A stretch of 64,000 bases of DNA, taken from positions 248,001 through 312,000 of the forward strand of contig JBBAAO010000001.1 of assembly GCA_041658205.1 (NCBI GenBank). The letters are read 5' to 3'. This stretch comes from Bacteroidota bacterium. Lineage in GTDB: Bacteria > Bacteroidota > Ignavibacteria > UBA10030 > UBA8401. The position numbers and the translations under genes were made by a program. Positions within the stretch are counted from its first letter, which is position 1. Each line of letters starts with the position of its first letter. This document shows, one piece after another, positions 15,971 to 23,993 of this stretch. The notes under the pieces are model-generated. The model worked only from the letters and a program-made list of their open reading frames with translations. It was not told where the DNA came from and ran no database searches.

Positions 15971-17173
15971 ATGGTTAAAATATTCACGGTAATCGCGATT
16001 GTTTCCGCCGCATTATTTTCGCTTTCCTGCAACGAGCTATCCACTTCTCCGTCGTCATCACAAGGACAATTATTAACTGCTTCTGAAAATCCGGTCTTTG
16101 TCGCACAGAATTATAGTACGTCTGTTAAGGTGACGGGTGGAAAAGGAACCTATCGAGTCAAATCGATTACCGATTCAAGTATTGTGCAGTTGTTTCTCTA
16201 TCCCACAAATCCGGGAACAGCATCATTTGCAATGTATGTCAATATTCAAGGAATGAAATTGGGGACAACGAAAATTGTGATTCAGGATAGCGCGAAAACA
16301 GCGGAGGTAGAAATTGGAATCACCGTTGTAACATTTGCAGCGTCTCCATCTAACGTGAAGGTGAAAGTAAACCGAACAAGTTACGTTTCTATTCTAGGGG
16401 GTAAAAAGCCATATGTCATCGAATTGAACGCAAATCCCTCTATCGCTGCTGTAACATTCGACAATTATTTTATGACCGTTCGAGGGGTTGCAGAGGGGAC
16501 AACAAGTGTCACTATTCGGGATGATTCAAATCCAACGAATAAAGTTACGGTTCCTATTGAAGTTATTGCTGAACCAAAATTCACTACTGCAGGGCAAATC
16601 ACGTTCTCCTCCAATATCGGAAATTTTTCAGCGAATGGAATTTATTCTATCGTGAATAATCTACCGGCAAGCGACGAAGGTGCAGGTGGCATGATCTATT
16701 TGCTAGGTTCTAGTGGAAATCTTTGTACGATAACAGGATATAAAAAGAAAAGCGGGACGTTGTTTGATGCAGTGACGTTTGGATTTTTAAAGAAGGATCT
16801 TTCCGCCGGAACATTAGCAATTGATACCAATATTTTTCAAATCGATACTGCTATCGTTATGTTTATTTTCAACGGTGATATTACAACAGAAACGGGGGAT
16901 ATGTATAGATTAACCTCGGGATCACTCACCTTCAATACCTTAACTACTCAACATGCGACTGGGACATTTAACGGAAGCGGCGTCTTGTTCCGAAATGATG
17001 TTATCATCCCGGGAAACAATGCGAGTGTAACGAATGGCCTCTTTGATGTTCCGATGTTGTTGGAAGATCCAGGATTGTCCCCCTCTGTAAAAAATGAGGA
17101 TAAAAGGATAAAAGCGTTTGTTCAAAAGATGGTCGAACGTGAATTCAAACGAATTCAATCGAAGAGAAATTAA
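15971..17173 (+). CDS. lipoprotein with repeated Ig-like (Big-type) domains
   Basis: A 400-residue lipoprotein with Cys at residue 20 (FSLSC). Two or more beta-rich modules follow (about 35-115 and 118-200) whose pattern (GGKGTYRVKS, GGKKPYVIELN, GTTSVTIRDDS) looks like bacterial Ig-like domains. The C-terminal half (about 205-380) is another beta-rich domain ending in a basic helix. Probably exposed on the cell surface or periplasm. Convergent with the next gene (2-bp gap), with no obvious terminator between them. Confidence 0.6.
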   Translation: MVKIFTVIAIVSAALFSLSCNELSTSPSSSQGQLLTASENPVFVAQNYSTSVKVTGGKGTYRVKSITDSSIVQLFLYPTNPGTASFAMYVNIQGMKLGTTKIVIQDSAKTAEVEIGITVVTFAASPSNVKVKVNRTSYVSILGGKKPYVIELNANPSIAAVTFDNYFMTVRGVAEGTTSVTIRDDSNPTNKVTVPIEVIAEPKFTTAGQITFSSNIGNFSANGIYSIVNNLPASDEGAGGMIYLLGSSGNLCTITGYKKKSGTLFDAVTFGFLKKDLSAGTLAIDTNIFQIDTAIVMFIFNGDITTETGDMYRLTSGSLTFNTLTTQHATGTFNGSGVLFRNDVIIPGNNASVTNGLFDVPMLLEDPGLSPSVKNEDKRIKAFVQKMVEREFKRIQSKRN

Positions 17174-17175
17174 AA

Positions 17176-18138
17176 TTATTGTTTCAATAAAATGGGAATC
17201 GATTTTTGATTGTATCGGAACTGGACAGAATTTCCATTTTTGCGCAGCGTTGAAATTTTGAATGAAGGAACTTCAATGGATTGATGTTGAAGTTCCTTTA
17301 ATTTTTTTGAATAGTGTATGAATGTGGGATTTGAATAATAAAATGCGGTTTCCGGATTCACGTGCACCGTCGATTCTTGAATGATCACATTTTCTTCGTT
17401 CCAAATAACATCTGTAATGATTCCATCGGTCTTCGTGCTTGTTCTGCTTACTTCTTTTTGTGAATCTCTTGAAACAATAACAACTTCTCGATCTGACGTA
17501 AGGACAATGAATTTGTTGTCCTCAGAAAATGCCGCTTTGCGGAAAAGAATGTTGACATTTCCTTCAATATTTCCTTTTGTTTCGATGATCCTTGTTGAGT
17601 GTTGAACGATTCCATTTGCGACAACATAGCTTCCTGCGACAATTGTTTTTTCATCGTGGGCCATTGCAATTTCATATCCCAAGGAATATGGTAATGAGGT
17701 CTCTGATGTTTTTGCACCATCAGTTGTGAACTGATGCACCATTGCATTCGATAATGTCACATCCGAAGTTAAAAATGCAATTGAAGTTTTTCCCAGAGCA
17801 ACAGTGATCGTCCGCTCATAATTTGGTCCCATCTCCTTGAAAAAATTTTGTTCCCACATTTTTATCCCTTGTGCATTATAGACTTCCACAAATCCATCAA
17901 AAGCATACGTCAGGACCCAGATTCCGGTGGATTCATTGATAGAGGAGGACGGGAAAGGGACATCAAACGGAATTTTTCGCTCAATGGTACGAATAATTTT
18001 TCCATCATTGAGTAATGTCGCGCGGAATGTATTCTCTTCTCCTGCACGTTTTGCATTACCAATTCGGTCTATTGTCAAAGAAAATTGAGAGAAAGAAATT
18101 GAGGCTATGACGATCAGTAACAGTAAACAGTTCTTCAT
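17176..18138 (-). CDS. exported protein, beta-propeller-like, unknown function
   Basis: A 320-residue protein with a signal peptide (about 1-17). The mature part consists of repeated beta-strand blocks (GIWVLTYAFDGFVEVYNAQG, KTIVAGSYVVANGIV, NKFIVLTSDREVVIVSR) typical of a WD40/PQQ-like propeller, though I cannot count blades reliably. It sits 9 bases after the large T9SS-secreted protein on the same strand and may be co-expressed. Function unknown. Confidence 0.55.
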   Translation of the reverse strand: MKNCLLLLIVIASISFSQFSLTIDRIGNAKRAGEENTFRATLLNDGKIIRTIERKIPFDVPFPSSSINESTGIWVLTYAFDGFVEVYNAQGIKMWEQNFFKEMGPNYERTITVALGKTSIAFLTSDVTLSNAMVHQFTTDGAKTSETSLPYSLGYEIAMAHDEKTIVAGSYVVANGIVQHSTRIIETKGNIEGNVNILFRKAAFSEDNKFIVLTSDREVVIVSRDSQKEVSRTSTKTDGIITDVIWNEENVIIQESTVHVNPETAFYYSNPTFIHYSKKLKELQHQSIEVPSFKISTLRKNGNSVQFRYNQKSIPILLKQ

Positions 18139-18147
18139 ATTCCTTGC

Positions 18148-20412
18148 CTATTTAGTTAACACAAGTTTTTTTGTTTCGGAAAAAATTCCTGACTGCAGAC
18201 GATAGAAATACACACCGGAAGAGTACAGTGAAGCATTCCACTGAACAGTATATGTTCCAGGTGAAAACACGCTGTTAACAAGTGTTGTAATTTCTTTTCC
18301 TAATACATCGTAAATTTTCAAAGACACTTCTCCGGATTTGGGAATCGAAAATTGAAATGTCGTTGAGGGATTAAACGGATTAGGGTAATTTTGCTGAATG
18401 TCGAACTGTAAAGGAATTGCATCGCTGTATTGTTCAGTAACCGATGTTGTGATACCGAGGTAGTTTAGCACTTTCGTCATAACAATATCGCGGTTTGTTT
18501 TTGTATGGATCGTTTCAAATGGAATGGAGAGCAAAACAACTGCGCCAGGCGAACTTCCCCCCGAAAACATTCCGCTAAATACAGTTACTGCGCCTAACGC
18601 ATTTGCATACTGTGCGTTAACGGTGCTTCCTCCGAAAGCATTAACATAATCAGGATAATCTTCAACATAGGGAGATCCTTGAGTAGTATCGCCATAGGCA
18701 AAAGTAACTCCATTCAAAAATCCCGACGCAGTACCATTGATGACATAACTAGAAGATGCATCACCGGCATAATCTGTTTTTAAATAATTATTCAAAAAAT
18801 CACGATCTAACTGCGTTGGACCTGATGAGCGATCAAGGTCATATGCCACTTCTGATCCACTTACAAACATTTTCCCACCTGCTTTAAGATATGCGGTTGC
18901 TTTCGCCTGTTCGTTAGATCCAAAAGTTTCATCGGTAGAGCTTTCATCGCCAAATAGCCAAACAACAGCACTGTAATTGGAAAGGGAAACTGAACCGTTG
19001 ACGACTGCACTATTATGTGCAGATTCATATCCGGCATTGATGGATTGTCCCGCCGTCATGGCGAACTGATGAGAAAGCTTTTTATAACTCCCTCCGGTTC
19101 TGTCGAACGCATCAATAACAAGAATTTTTTGTCCCGGCAGATTTGGTCGAATACCATACATATCACTCGTTCCGCTTTCGTTGATGATCGCCGCAGAATC
19201 AACTGCAGTTAATCGAAAGTAAACCTGTGATGAGGATGAAATTCCGGTGAATGAATATTTTGTCGCAGTACGATTCAATACCGTTTCATCTTTCTGCAAA
19301 TTCCATGTTGTTCCATTTAAAGAAGAATACAACCGATACCCTTTAAGATCTGGTTCACTATTAGCATACCACGACACGGTAAGTCTGTTTGTTGAATCGT
19401 TCAAGACAGATTTTAAAATGGGATTTGCTGGAGCAATAACATCCTGGGACGATATCTCGAACGGAACAAAGACTGTATCCGCATTGCCGTGCGTATCCTG
19501 AGCGTAGACCATTGCTTGATATTGTCCGGCCGGGAGCAAAGTGGAATTAAATGAATTGTTCCCGACACTTTGCAGTTTTGAAGTGCCAATATTTCCTGTT
19601 CCATTCGTTAAGTAATAAATGTGTTCAGAAGTTGATGATGTGAGTGTATAGACGATATTTGAATTGGCATCGTTCGGTTTCCAATCAAACTTGTAACGAA
19701 CACCATTTGATGGAGGAGTATACACCACTGTTGATTTATTGGCCGAATAAATCTTGTATCCCGTGTGGTAGATTCCATTGTTGGACGTTGACCCTGAATT
19801 GGGAGATGCATTTGCATTCACTTCAACCATCTGCGCTACGATATCAAACAATCCAAACACTTTATTAGTGGAAAATTGCACAGTAGAATTATCCTGATAA
19901 AATTTTACCGAAAGCACTTTCGGTTTCCATGTATCGATATATGGTTCAAGTCCACCGGTTTTTCTCAAGGCGTTCGTTTCAGCATTGAAAGCACCATCGA
20001 TCAGATGTGTATGCCCTTGACCCGTCAAAATGTTTCCAAGAATTGTTACTCCTTTTGTAACAGATTGTCCAAGGACTAAAGCAGGATTAGGTTCGATATG
20101 GACATATGCCATATTCTTACTAACGCCATTCACTGTTCCTGTGACTCGTACATATGCACTTGTTCCGGAAACACTTGATGGAGAGATTGTTGTTACTTGG
20201 CCGTCCAGAACCGGATAGACAGCAGATCCGTCAGCTTTAGGAATATCAGTCCCGTTATGGAAGTGATTGCTGGAGAGTGTGTTCCGAAATTCACAAAATG
20301 TTCCAGTGATGCTTTGGGACGTGTTGAACGGAGTTACCGGCCATTGATACGAAATGGTATCTTGAGCAAACGCGATTGAGGTAAAAAGAACGAAAAAAGG
20401 AAATATCTTCAT
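18148..20412 (-). CDS. secreted M23-peptidase-like protein with Fn3 domain and T9SS type A sorting domain
   Basis: A 754-residue secreted protein. Signal peptide about 1-16. An M23/LytM-like domain (about 25-160) keeps the zinc-site pattern HNGTD (H52, D56) and GHTH (H134, H136). A beta region follows, then a fibronectin type III domain (about 335-420) and an alpha/beta domain (about 430-655; ILVIDAFDRTGG, VVWLFGDES, GGKMFVSGSEVAYDLD) of the kind that follows Fn3 in many T9SS proteins. The last 80 residues carry NYPNPFNPST and YDVLGKE, the sorting signal for type IX secretion. A surface or released hydrolase is likely; activity inferred from the preserved zinc ligands. Confidence 0.8.
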   Translation of the reverse strand: MKIFPFFVLFTSIAFAQDTISYQWPVTPFNTSQSITGTFCEFRNTLSSNHFHNGTDIPKADGSAVYPVLDGQVTTISPSSVSGTSAYVRVTGTVNGVSKNMAYVHIEPNPALVLGQSVTKGVTILGNILTGQGHTHLIDGAFNAETNALRKTGGLEPYIDTWKPKVLSVKFYQDNSTVQFSTNKVFGLFDIVAQMVEVNANASPNSGSTSNNGIYHTGYKIYSANKSTVVYTPPSNGVRYKFDWKPNDANSNIVYTLTSSTSEHIYYLTNGTGNIGTSKLQSVGNNSFNSTLLPAGQYQAMVYAQDTHGNADTVFVPFEISSQDVIAPANPILKSVLNDSTNRLTVSWYANSEPDLKGYRLYSSLNGTTWNLQKDETVLNRTATKYSFTGISSSSQVYFRLTAVDSAAIINESGTSDMYGIRPNLPGQKILVIDAFDRTGGSYKKLSHQFAMTAGQSINAGYESAHNSAVVNGSVSLSNYSAVVWLFGDESSTDETFGSNEQAKATAYLKAGGKMFVSGSEVAYDLDRSSGPTQLDRDFLNNYLKTDYAGDASSSYVINGTASGFLNGVTFAYGDTTQGSPYVEDYPDYVNAFGGSTVNAQYANALGAVTVFSGMFSGGSSPGAVVLLSIPFETIHTKTNRDIVMTKVLNYLGITTSVTEQYSDAIPLQFDIQQNYPNPFNPSTTFQFSIPKSGEVSLKIYDVLGKEITTLVNSVFSPGTYTVQWNASLYSSGVYFYRLQSGIFSETKKLVLTK

Positions 20413-20460
20413 TGGTTTAAAGGTTCAATGCATCGATGATTCCACAAAGGTGTGGAGACA

Positions 20461-21216
20461 TTATTTTGAGAGTAGATCGATTGTCTCTCGGACGAACCGC
20501 GGGTTATTGCAAATGATTCCGTCCACATGCAAATCGAGCAGCCGTTGAACATCTCGTCCGGTTTTTACTCCATAGACATATAAAATATAACCTGCCTCGT
20601 GCGTATCTGCAACCACATCAGTATTGATCTGGAATTTGCTGCAGACAAAGATTTTTGCTTTGGAATTCTTTACCAGAGTGGACGGCGATTTTCGAAAATG
20701 AGTGATGGGATTATAAATAACGCCAGTGGTAATTGATTCGTCAATTTCACTGATCTCTTTAATCATCTGGTGGTTGAAAGAGGTGAAAAGGACTTTCGAG
20801 AGGACTTTCGATTGTTCAGCTTCGTTAACGACAAGTTCCACGGCGGATATGTCATTCGTGCTGACAACATCCGGTTTTATCTCAATATTCAACCGCAGGT
20901 CTTTTTTAAGGATAGGGAAGATATCTTTCAATAGTGGGATTCGCTCGCGGTTGAACTTTGGGGAGAACCATGATCCATTATCAATTTCTATTAATTGGCG
21001 CGAATGTTTTTGGTTGATGGCTCCGCTGCCATCCGATGTGCGCGGCAGTCTTCGGTCATGAAAAACCATCGGAACATTGTCTGCCGAGAGACGAACATCC
21101 AGTTCGATCATGTCGCATTTTGCTTCAACTGCTTTATGGAATGCAGCCATCGAGTTTTCCGGCGCTTCGTCCGAAAAACCGCGGTGTGCAATGATAATTG
21201 GTGTTTTATGTGGCAT
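20461..21216 (-). CDS. glycerophosphodiester phosphodiesterase
   Basis: A 251-residue TIM-barrel enzyme hydrolysing glycerophosphodiesters to glycerol 3-phosphate and an alcohol. Catalytic pattern: AHRGFSDEAPENS (His, Arg), IELDVRLSADNVPMVFHD (Glu, Asp, His) and LNIEIKPD (Glu, Lys). No signal peptide, so cytosolic (UgpQ-like). Lies downstream of adk on the same strand with a 110-bp gap containing a small hairpin. Confidence 0.88.
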   Translation of the reverse strand: MPHKTPIIIAHRGFSDEAPENSMAAFHKAVEAKCDMIELDVRLSADNVPMVFHDRRLPRTSDGSGAINQKHSRQLIEIDNGSWFSPKFNRERIPLLKDIFPILKKDLRLNIEIKPDVVSTNDISAVELVVNEAEQSKVLSKVLFTSFNHQMIKEISEIDESITTGVIYNPITHFRKSPSTLVKNSKAKIFVCSKFQINTDVVADTHEAGYILYVYGVKTGRDVQRLLDLHVDGIICNNPRFVRETIDLLSK

Positions 21217-21278
21217 TGATTGGTTAATATTCCTTCACCTGATTCACACGAAACAATAATGCTGACGAGTGCGCATCG

Positions 21279-21297
21279 TTTCCTCCATCGGAGGAAA
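21279..21297. other. short hairpin between adk and GDPD genes
   Basis: TTTCCTCC-ATC-GGAGGAAA is a perfect 8-bp inverted repeat with a 3-nt loop. No T-tract follows on either strand, so it is not a standard terminator. It may be an mRNA processing or stabilising element; this is speculative. Confidence 0.3.
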
Positions 21298-21326
21298 GAA
21301 AACAAATGGGAGCAGTTAAAAAGAAA

Positions 21327-21893
21327 TTATTTTTCTCCGAGTTCGGCAAGCATTAGTTTGCTGACTTCTTCTACTGACCCTTCGCCGTTGATAGAAGAAA
21401 GCATTCCTAGTTTTGAATAATAATCTTTTACCGGCGCAGTGTTCGCTTTGTAAACGGCAATGCGTTTAATAACTGTCTCCGGACTATCATCAACACGATG
21501 TTCCACTTCTCCCCGATGTACCAGCCGCTCCATAATATGTTCTTCAGTGACTTCTATATACAGCACTTTACGCAGCTTTATGGAAAGCTCCTGAAATATA
21601 TTTTTTAATGCTTTTGCCTGTTCAACCGTGCGGGGGAATCCATCAAGAATGATACCGTTTTTGCAGTTTGGTGAGGTAAGAATGTTTCGAATCATTCCGA
21701 TCATCACATCATCCGGCACAAGATTACCGGCATCCATCAACACTTTCGCTTTCAAGCCAAGATCAGTTTTATTTTTGATTTCTGTGCGCAGTAAATCACC
21801 GGTCGAAATATGCGGGATATGAAATTTCTCAGATAAAATTTTTGCTTGAGTTCCTTTTCCAACACCGGGGGGGCCAAATAATATTGTATACAT
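21327..21893 (-). CDS. adk: adenylate kinase (short form)
   Basis: A 188-residue enzyme interconverting ATP plus AMP with 2 ADP. P-loop GPPGVGKGTQAK (about 7-18), AMP-binding segments HISTGDLLRTEI and GFPRTVEQA, and LVHRGEVEHRVDDSPETVIKR. The lid is short and has no zinc cysteines. Complete. Same strand as rlmN and the broken GxxExxY gene upstream. Confidence 0.95.
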   Translation of the reverse strand: MYTILFGPPGVGKGTQAKILSEKFHIPHISTGDLLRTEIKNKTDLGLKAKVLMDAGNLVPDDVMIGMIRNILTSPNCKNGIILDGFPRTVEQAKALKNIFQELSIKLRKVLYIEVTEEHIMERLVHRGEVEHRVDDSPETVIKRIAVYKANTAPVKDYYSKLGMLSSINGEGSVEEVSKLMLAELGEK

Positions 21894-21936
21894 AAGTTAG
21901 AGTTTTTAACCACAAAAGCACGAAAACACAAAAGTT

Positions 21937-22333
21937 ACAGAATAATGCGTTTTACAGCGCTTCGGAAATTAACAACATTGAAATTAATTAATAGGCCGAT
22001 TCTGTTTTTTGTTAATTTAAGATATGTAATCAGTTGACTTTGAAAGATCGGCTGCATTTCTTCAACTGCTTTTAATTCTACAACAATTTTTTTATCAATA
22101 AGAAGATCTATACGCTATCCTTCGGATAACGGAATTCCATCATAAACGATCGGGACTTTAAACTGTCTTTCATGTGCAATTCTACGCTTATTGAGTTCAT
22201 GGCTCATGCACGCTTCATAAACTGATTCTAATAAACCTGGACCAAGAGTGACATATACCTTAAAAGCGCAATCAATAACAGCAGTAATTATTTTTTCGGT
22301 TTCATTATCGATTGGTTCAAAATGTGGCATCAT
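21937..22333 (-). pseudogene. GxxExxY-family gene interrupted by an in-frame TAG
   Basis: From ATG at 22333 the frame gives 72 residues up to a TAG, then continues in the same frame for 59 more codons to TAA at 21937. The second part (RIDLLIDKKIVVELKAVE, QLITYLKLTKNRIGLLINFNV) is the normal C-terminal half of GxxExxY proteins. The first part has the family signature GPGLLESVYE. The stop replaces the Tyr normally seen in the GYRIDLL context, one base from TAC or TAT. The flanks are inverted: ACCACAAAAGCACGAAAACAC (21910-21930) and a similar complement (about 22339-22368). GxxExxY genes often sit in such repeats, suggesting mobility. Confidence 0.8.
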
Positions 22334-22358
22334 TTTTTTTATTTCGTGTTTTCGTGAC

Positions 22359-23447
22359 TTAGTGGTTCATTATGGCTTGCTCTTCCTTCACAGCTAGTTG
22401 ACCGCATGCTGCATCGATATCGACTCCCGCACTATGTCGGATGAATGTGATCACATCGTGAGATCGAAGTTTTTGCCAAAACCGTTCCAATCCCTCTTTA
22501 GAAGCACCGACCAGTTTTGCAGAGGTTCCTTGAGGATTAGTAAATTCAATGGAATGGAAGGGGATTAAGTTGATTCGGCAATCGAGTCTGCGTGCTGCTT
22601 TTACAAGCAATTGAACATCTTCATCTGTATCGTTTATGCCATCAAACACAATATACTCCAGCATAACGCTCTTTTTTGTTTTACGATTGTAATATTCCAA
22701 TGCAGAAATAAGTTGTTCCACATCGAATTTTTTCGTGATGGGCATTAATTCTTTTCGAACATTATCTCGGAGCGAATGTAACGACAACGCTAATTTAATC
22801 TTTCGGTCTTCATCTGCCATTTTTCGAATATGGTTCGCATATCCTGCGGTGGAAAGGGTAATCCGTTTTGGACTTAATCCGATTCCATTCTGATCTGTGA
22901 TGATATCAACTGCGGACATGACATTGTCGTAGTTCAACATCGGTTCCCCCATTCCCATAAAAACGATATTAGTGATCGGTTTTTCTGCAAATGTTTGGGC
23001 GGTGATATATTGATTGAGAATTTCGCCGGTCGTCAGGTTCCGTAGGAATCCCATGCTTGCGGTAGCACAAAAAGTGCAGTCCAACGCGCACCCAATTTGT
23101 GTAGAAATACACAGGGTCATTCGTTCTTCTGCATCGACCGCTGTCGGCCGAGGGGGAATAAGAACTGTTTCAATTTTTTTACCGTCGGAAAGCTCATATA
23201 AGAACTTGACCGTTCCGTCTACTTTGGATGTTTGAAAGGTTGCAACGGAAAATTGTTCGATGGATGCGGTTTCATTCAGCTTTTGTCTGAGCGGAACCGA
23301 GAGATTAGTCATTTCATCAAAGGTGGTAACACGGTATTTATAGAGCCATTGATAGATCTGTGCTGCTCGATACTTCGGTTCGCCGATGGAAACGATGAAC
23401 TGTTCCAATGATTCCAGTGTTAGTCCTTTGAGGTTTTTTTTGGCCAT
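22359..23447 (-). CDS. rlmN: 23S rRNA (adenine2503-C2)-methyltransferase, radical SAM
   Basis: A 362-residue enzyme from the ATG at 23447 (MAKKNLKGL). The longer frame to 23573 crosses a hairpin and has no family match. It methylates C2 of A2503 in 23S rRNA, and A37 of some tRNAs in characterised members. The radical-SAM cluster CALDCTFC supplies C120, C124 and C127. GMGEPMLNYDNV and the late DAACGQL Cys (methylated Cys in the known mechanism) are present. A terminator-like hairpin lies just before the start, so expression may be attenuated. Confidence 0.95.
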   Translation of the reverse strand: MAKKNLKGLTLESLEQFIVSIGEPKYRAAQIYQWLYKYRVTTFDEMTNLSVPLRQKLNETASIEQFSVATFQTSKVDGTVKFLYELSDGKKIETVLIPPRPTAVDAEERMTLCISTQIGCALDCTFCATASMGFLRNLTTGEILNQYITAQTFAEKPITNIVFMGMGEPMLNYDNVMSAVDIITDQNGIGLSPKRITLSTAGYANHIRKMADEDRKIKLALSLHSLRDNVRKELMPITKKFDVEQLISALEYYNRKTKKSVMLEYIVFDGINDTDEDVQLLVKAARRLDCRINLIPFHSIEFTNPQGTSAKLVGASKEGLERFWQKLRSHDVITFIRHSAGVDIDAACGQLAVKEEQAIMNH

Positions 23448-23448
23448 A

Positions 23449-23491
23449 AGAAAAAAATTAGACTTGGAAGCGCACTTTGCTTGCCAAGTCT
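23449..23491 (-). promoter_or_regulatory. terminator-like hairpin (possible attenuator) directly before rlmN
   Basis: On the minus strand, AGACTTGG-c-AAGC pairs with GCTT-CCAAGTCT across a 7-nt loop: a 12-bp stem with one bulged C. AATTTTTTTC follows, then the rlmN ATG within a few bases. Stem plus T-run is the form of an intrinsic terminator, and no other minus-strand gene lies upstream whose end it could mark. It may therefore control rlmN itself. No Shine-Dalgarno sequence is visible between the stem and the ATG. Confidence 0.55.
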
Positions 23492-23678
23492 GAACAAAAA
23501 TACGAAAAATGCCGAAGTATTGCAATGGAGTTGCCCGCTCTTGGGGGAGTATTTCGAAAATCTTTGTTATCATTGAAAAAAATTGTATAATTAGATGCCT
23601 TTTTATCCATTCTCCTCCCCGACTTTGCAGAATATTTTTTTATCTCGGCAAAACTACGTTTGATTGATTATTTACATT

Positions 23679-23926
23679 ACTGATGTTACGCAAAACTGAA
23701 AATTCTTCTTATCTCGTCCCCAAAAGGGACTCTCAATTTGGAAATCGTATTCTATTCAAATATTACGCACCTACGGCGCTTTTAAAACCAATAAAGCATG
23801 AACTAATTTGTATGCTCTGTTGTCCCAGTAGGGACAAGATATTTGTAGAAGATCAAGCGAATCAATTTTCAAGTCCCGTCAGGGACGAAATATATTTTCA
23901 TTAATAAAGAAGTGCGTAACATCAGT
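23679..23926 (-). repeat. family I hairpin repeat, copy B
   Basis: A 248-bp element with the same perfect 14-bp inverted ends as copy A (23679-23692, 23913-23926) and a flanking direct repeat TACATT (8 bp, TTACATTA, if the end A/T are counted with the target). Four hairpins start at 23716, 23767, 23822 and 23873 (spacings 51, 55, 51). The third-type stem reads GCGCC/GGTGC in element orientation, with one G-T wobble. Oriented towards rlmN. The remaining gap bases 23492-23678 and 23927-23993 show no gene. Confidence 0.9.
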
Positions 23927-23993
23927 TACATTAGTATTATTCGGAAACGGTTTCTTTCAACATTGAGTTTACATGACTTTTTATAGGGATTGT

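Noticed and set aside
22359..23573. Longer rlmN product starting at 23573
   Set aside because: The extra 42 residues show no family similarity and span a terminator-like hairpin; the ATG at 23447 begins the family-like sequence.
23683..23904. 73-codon open frame
   Set aside because: Consists entirely of family I copy B; stops interrupt it in the other copies.
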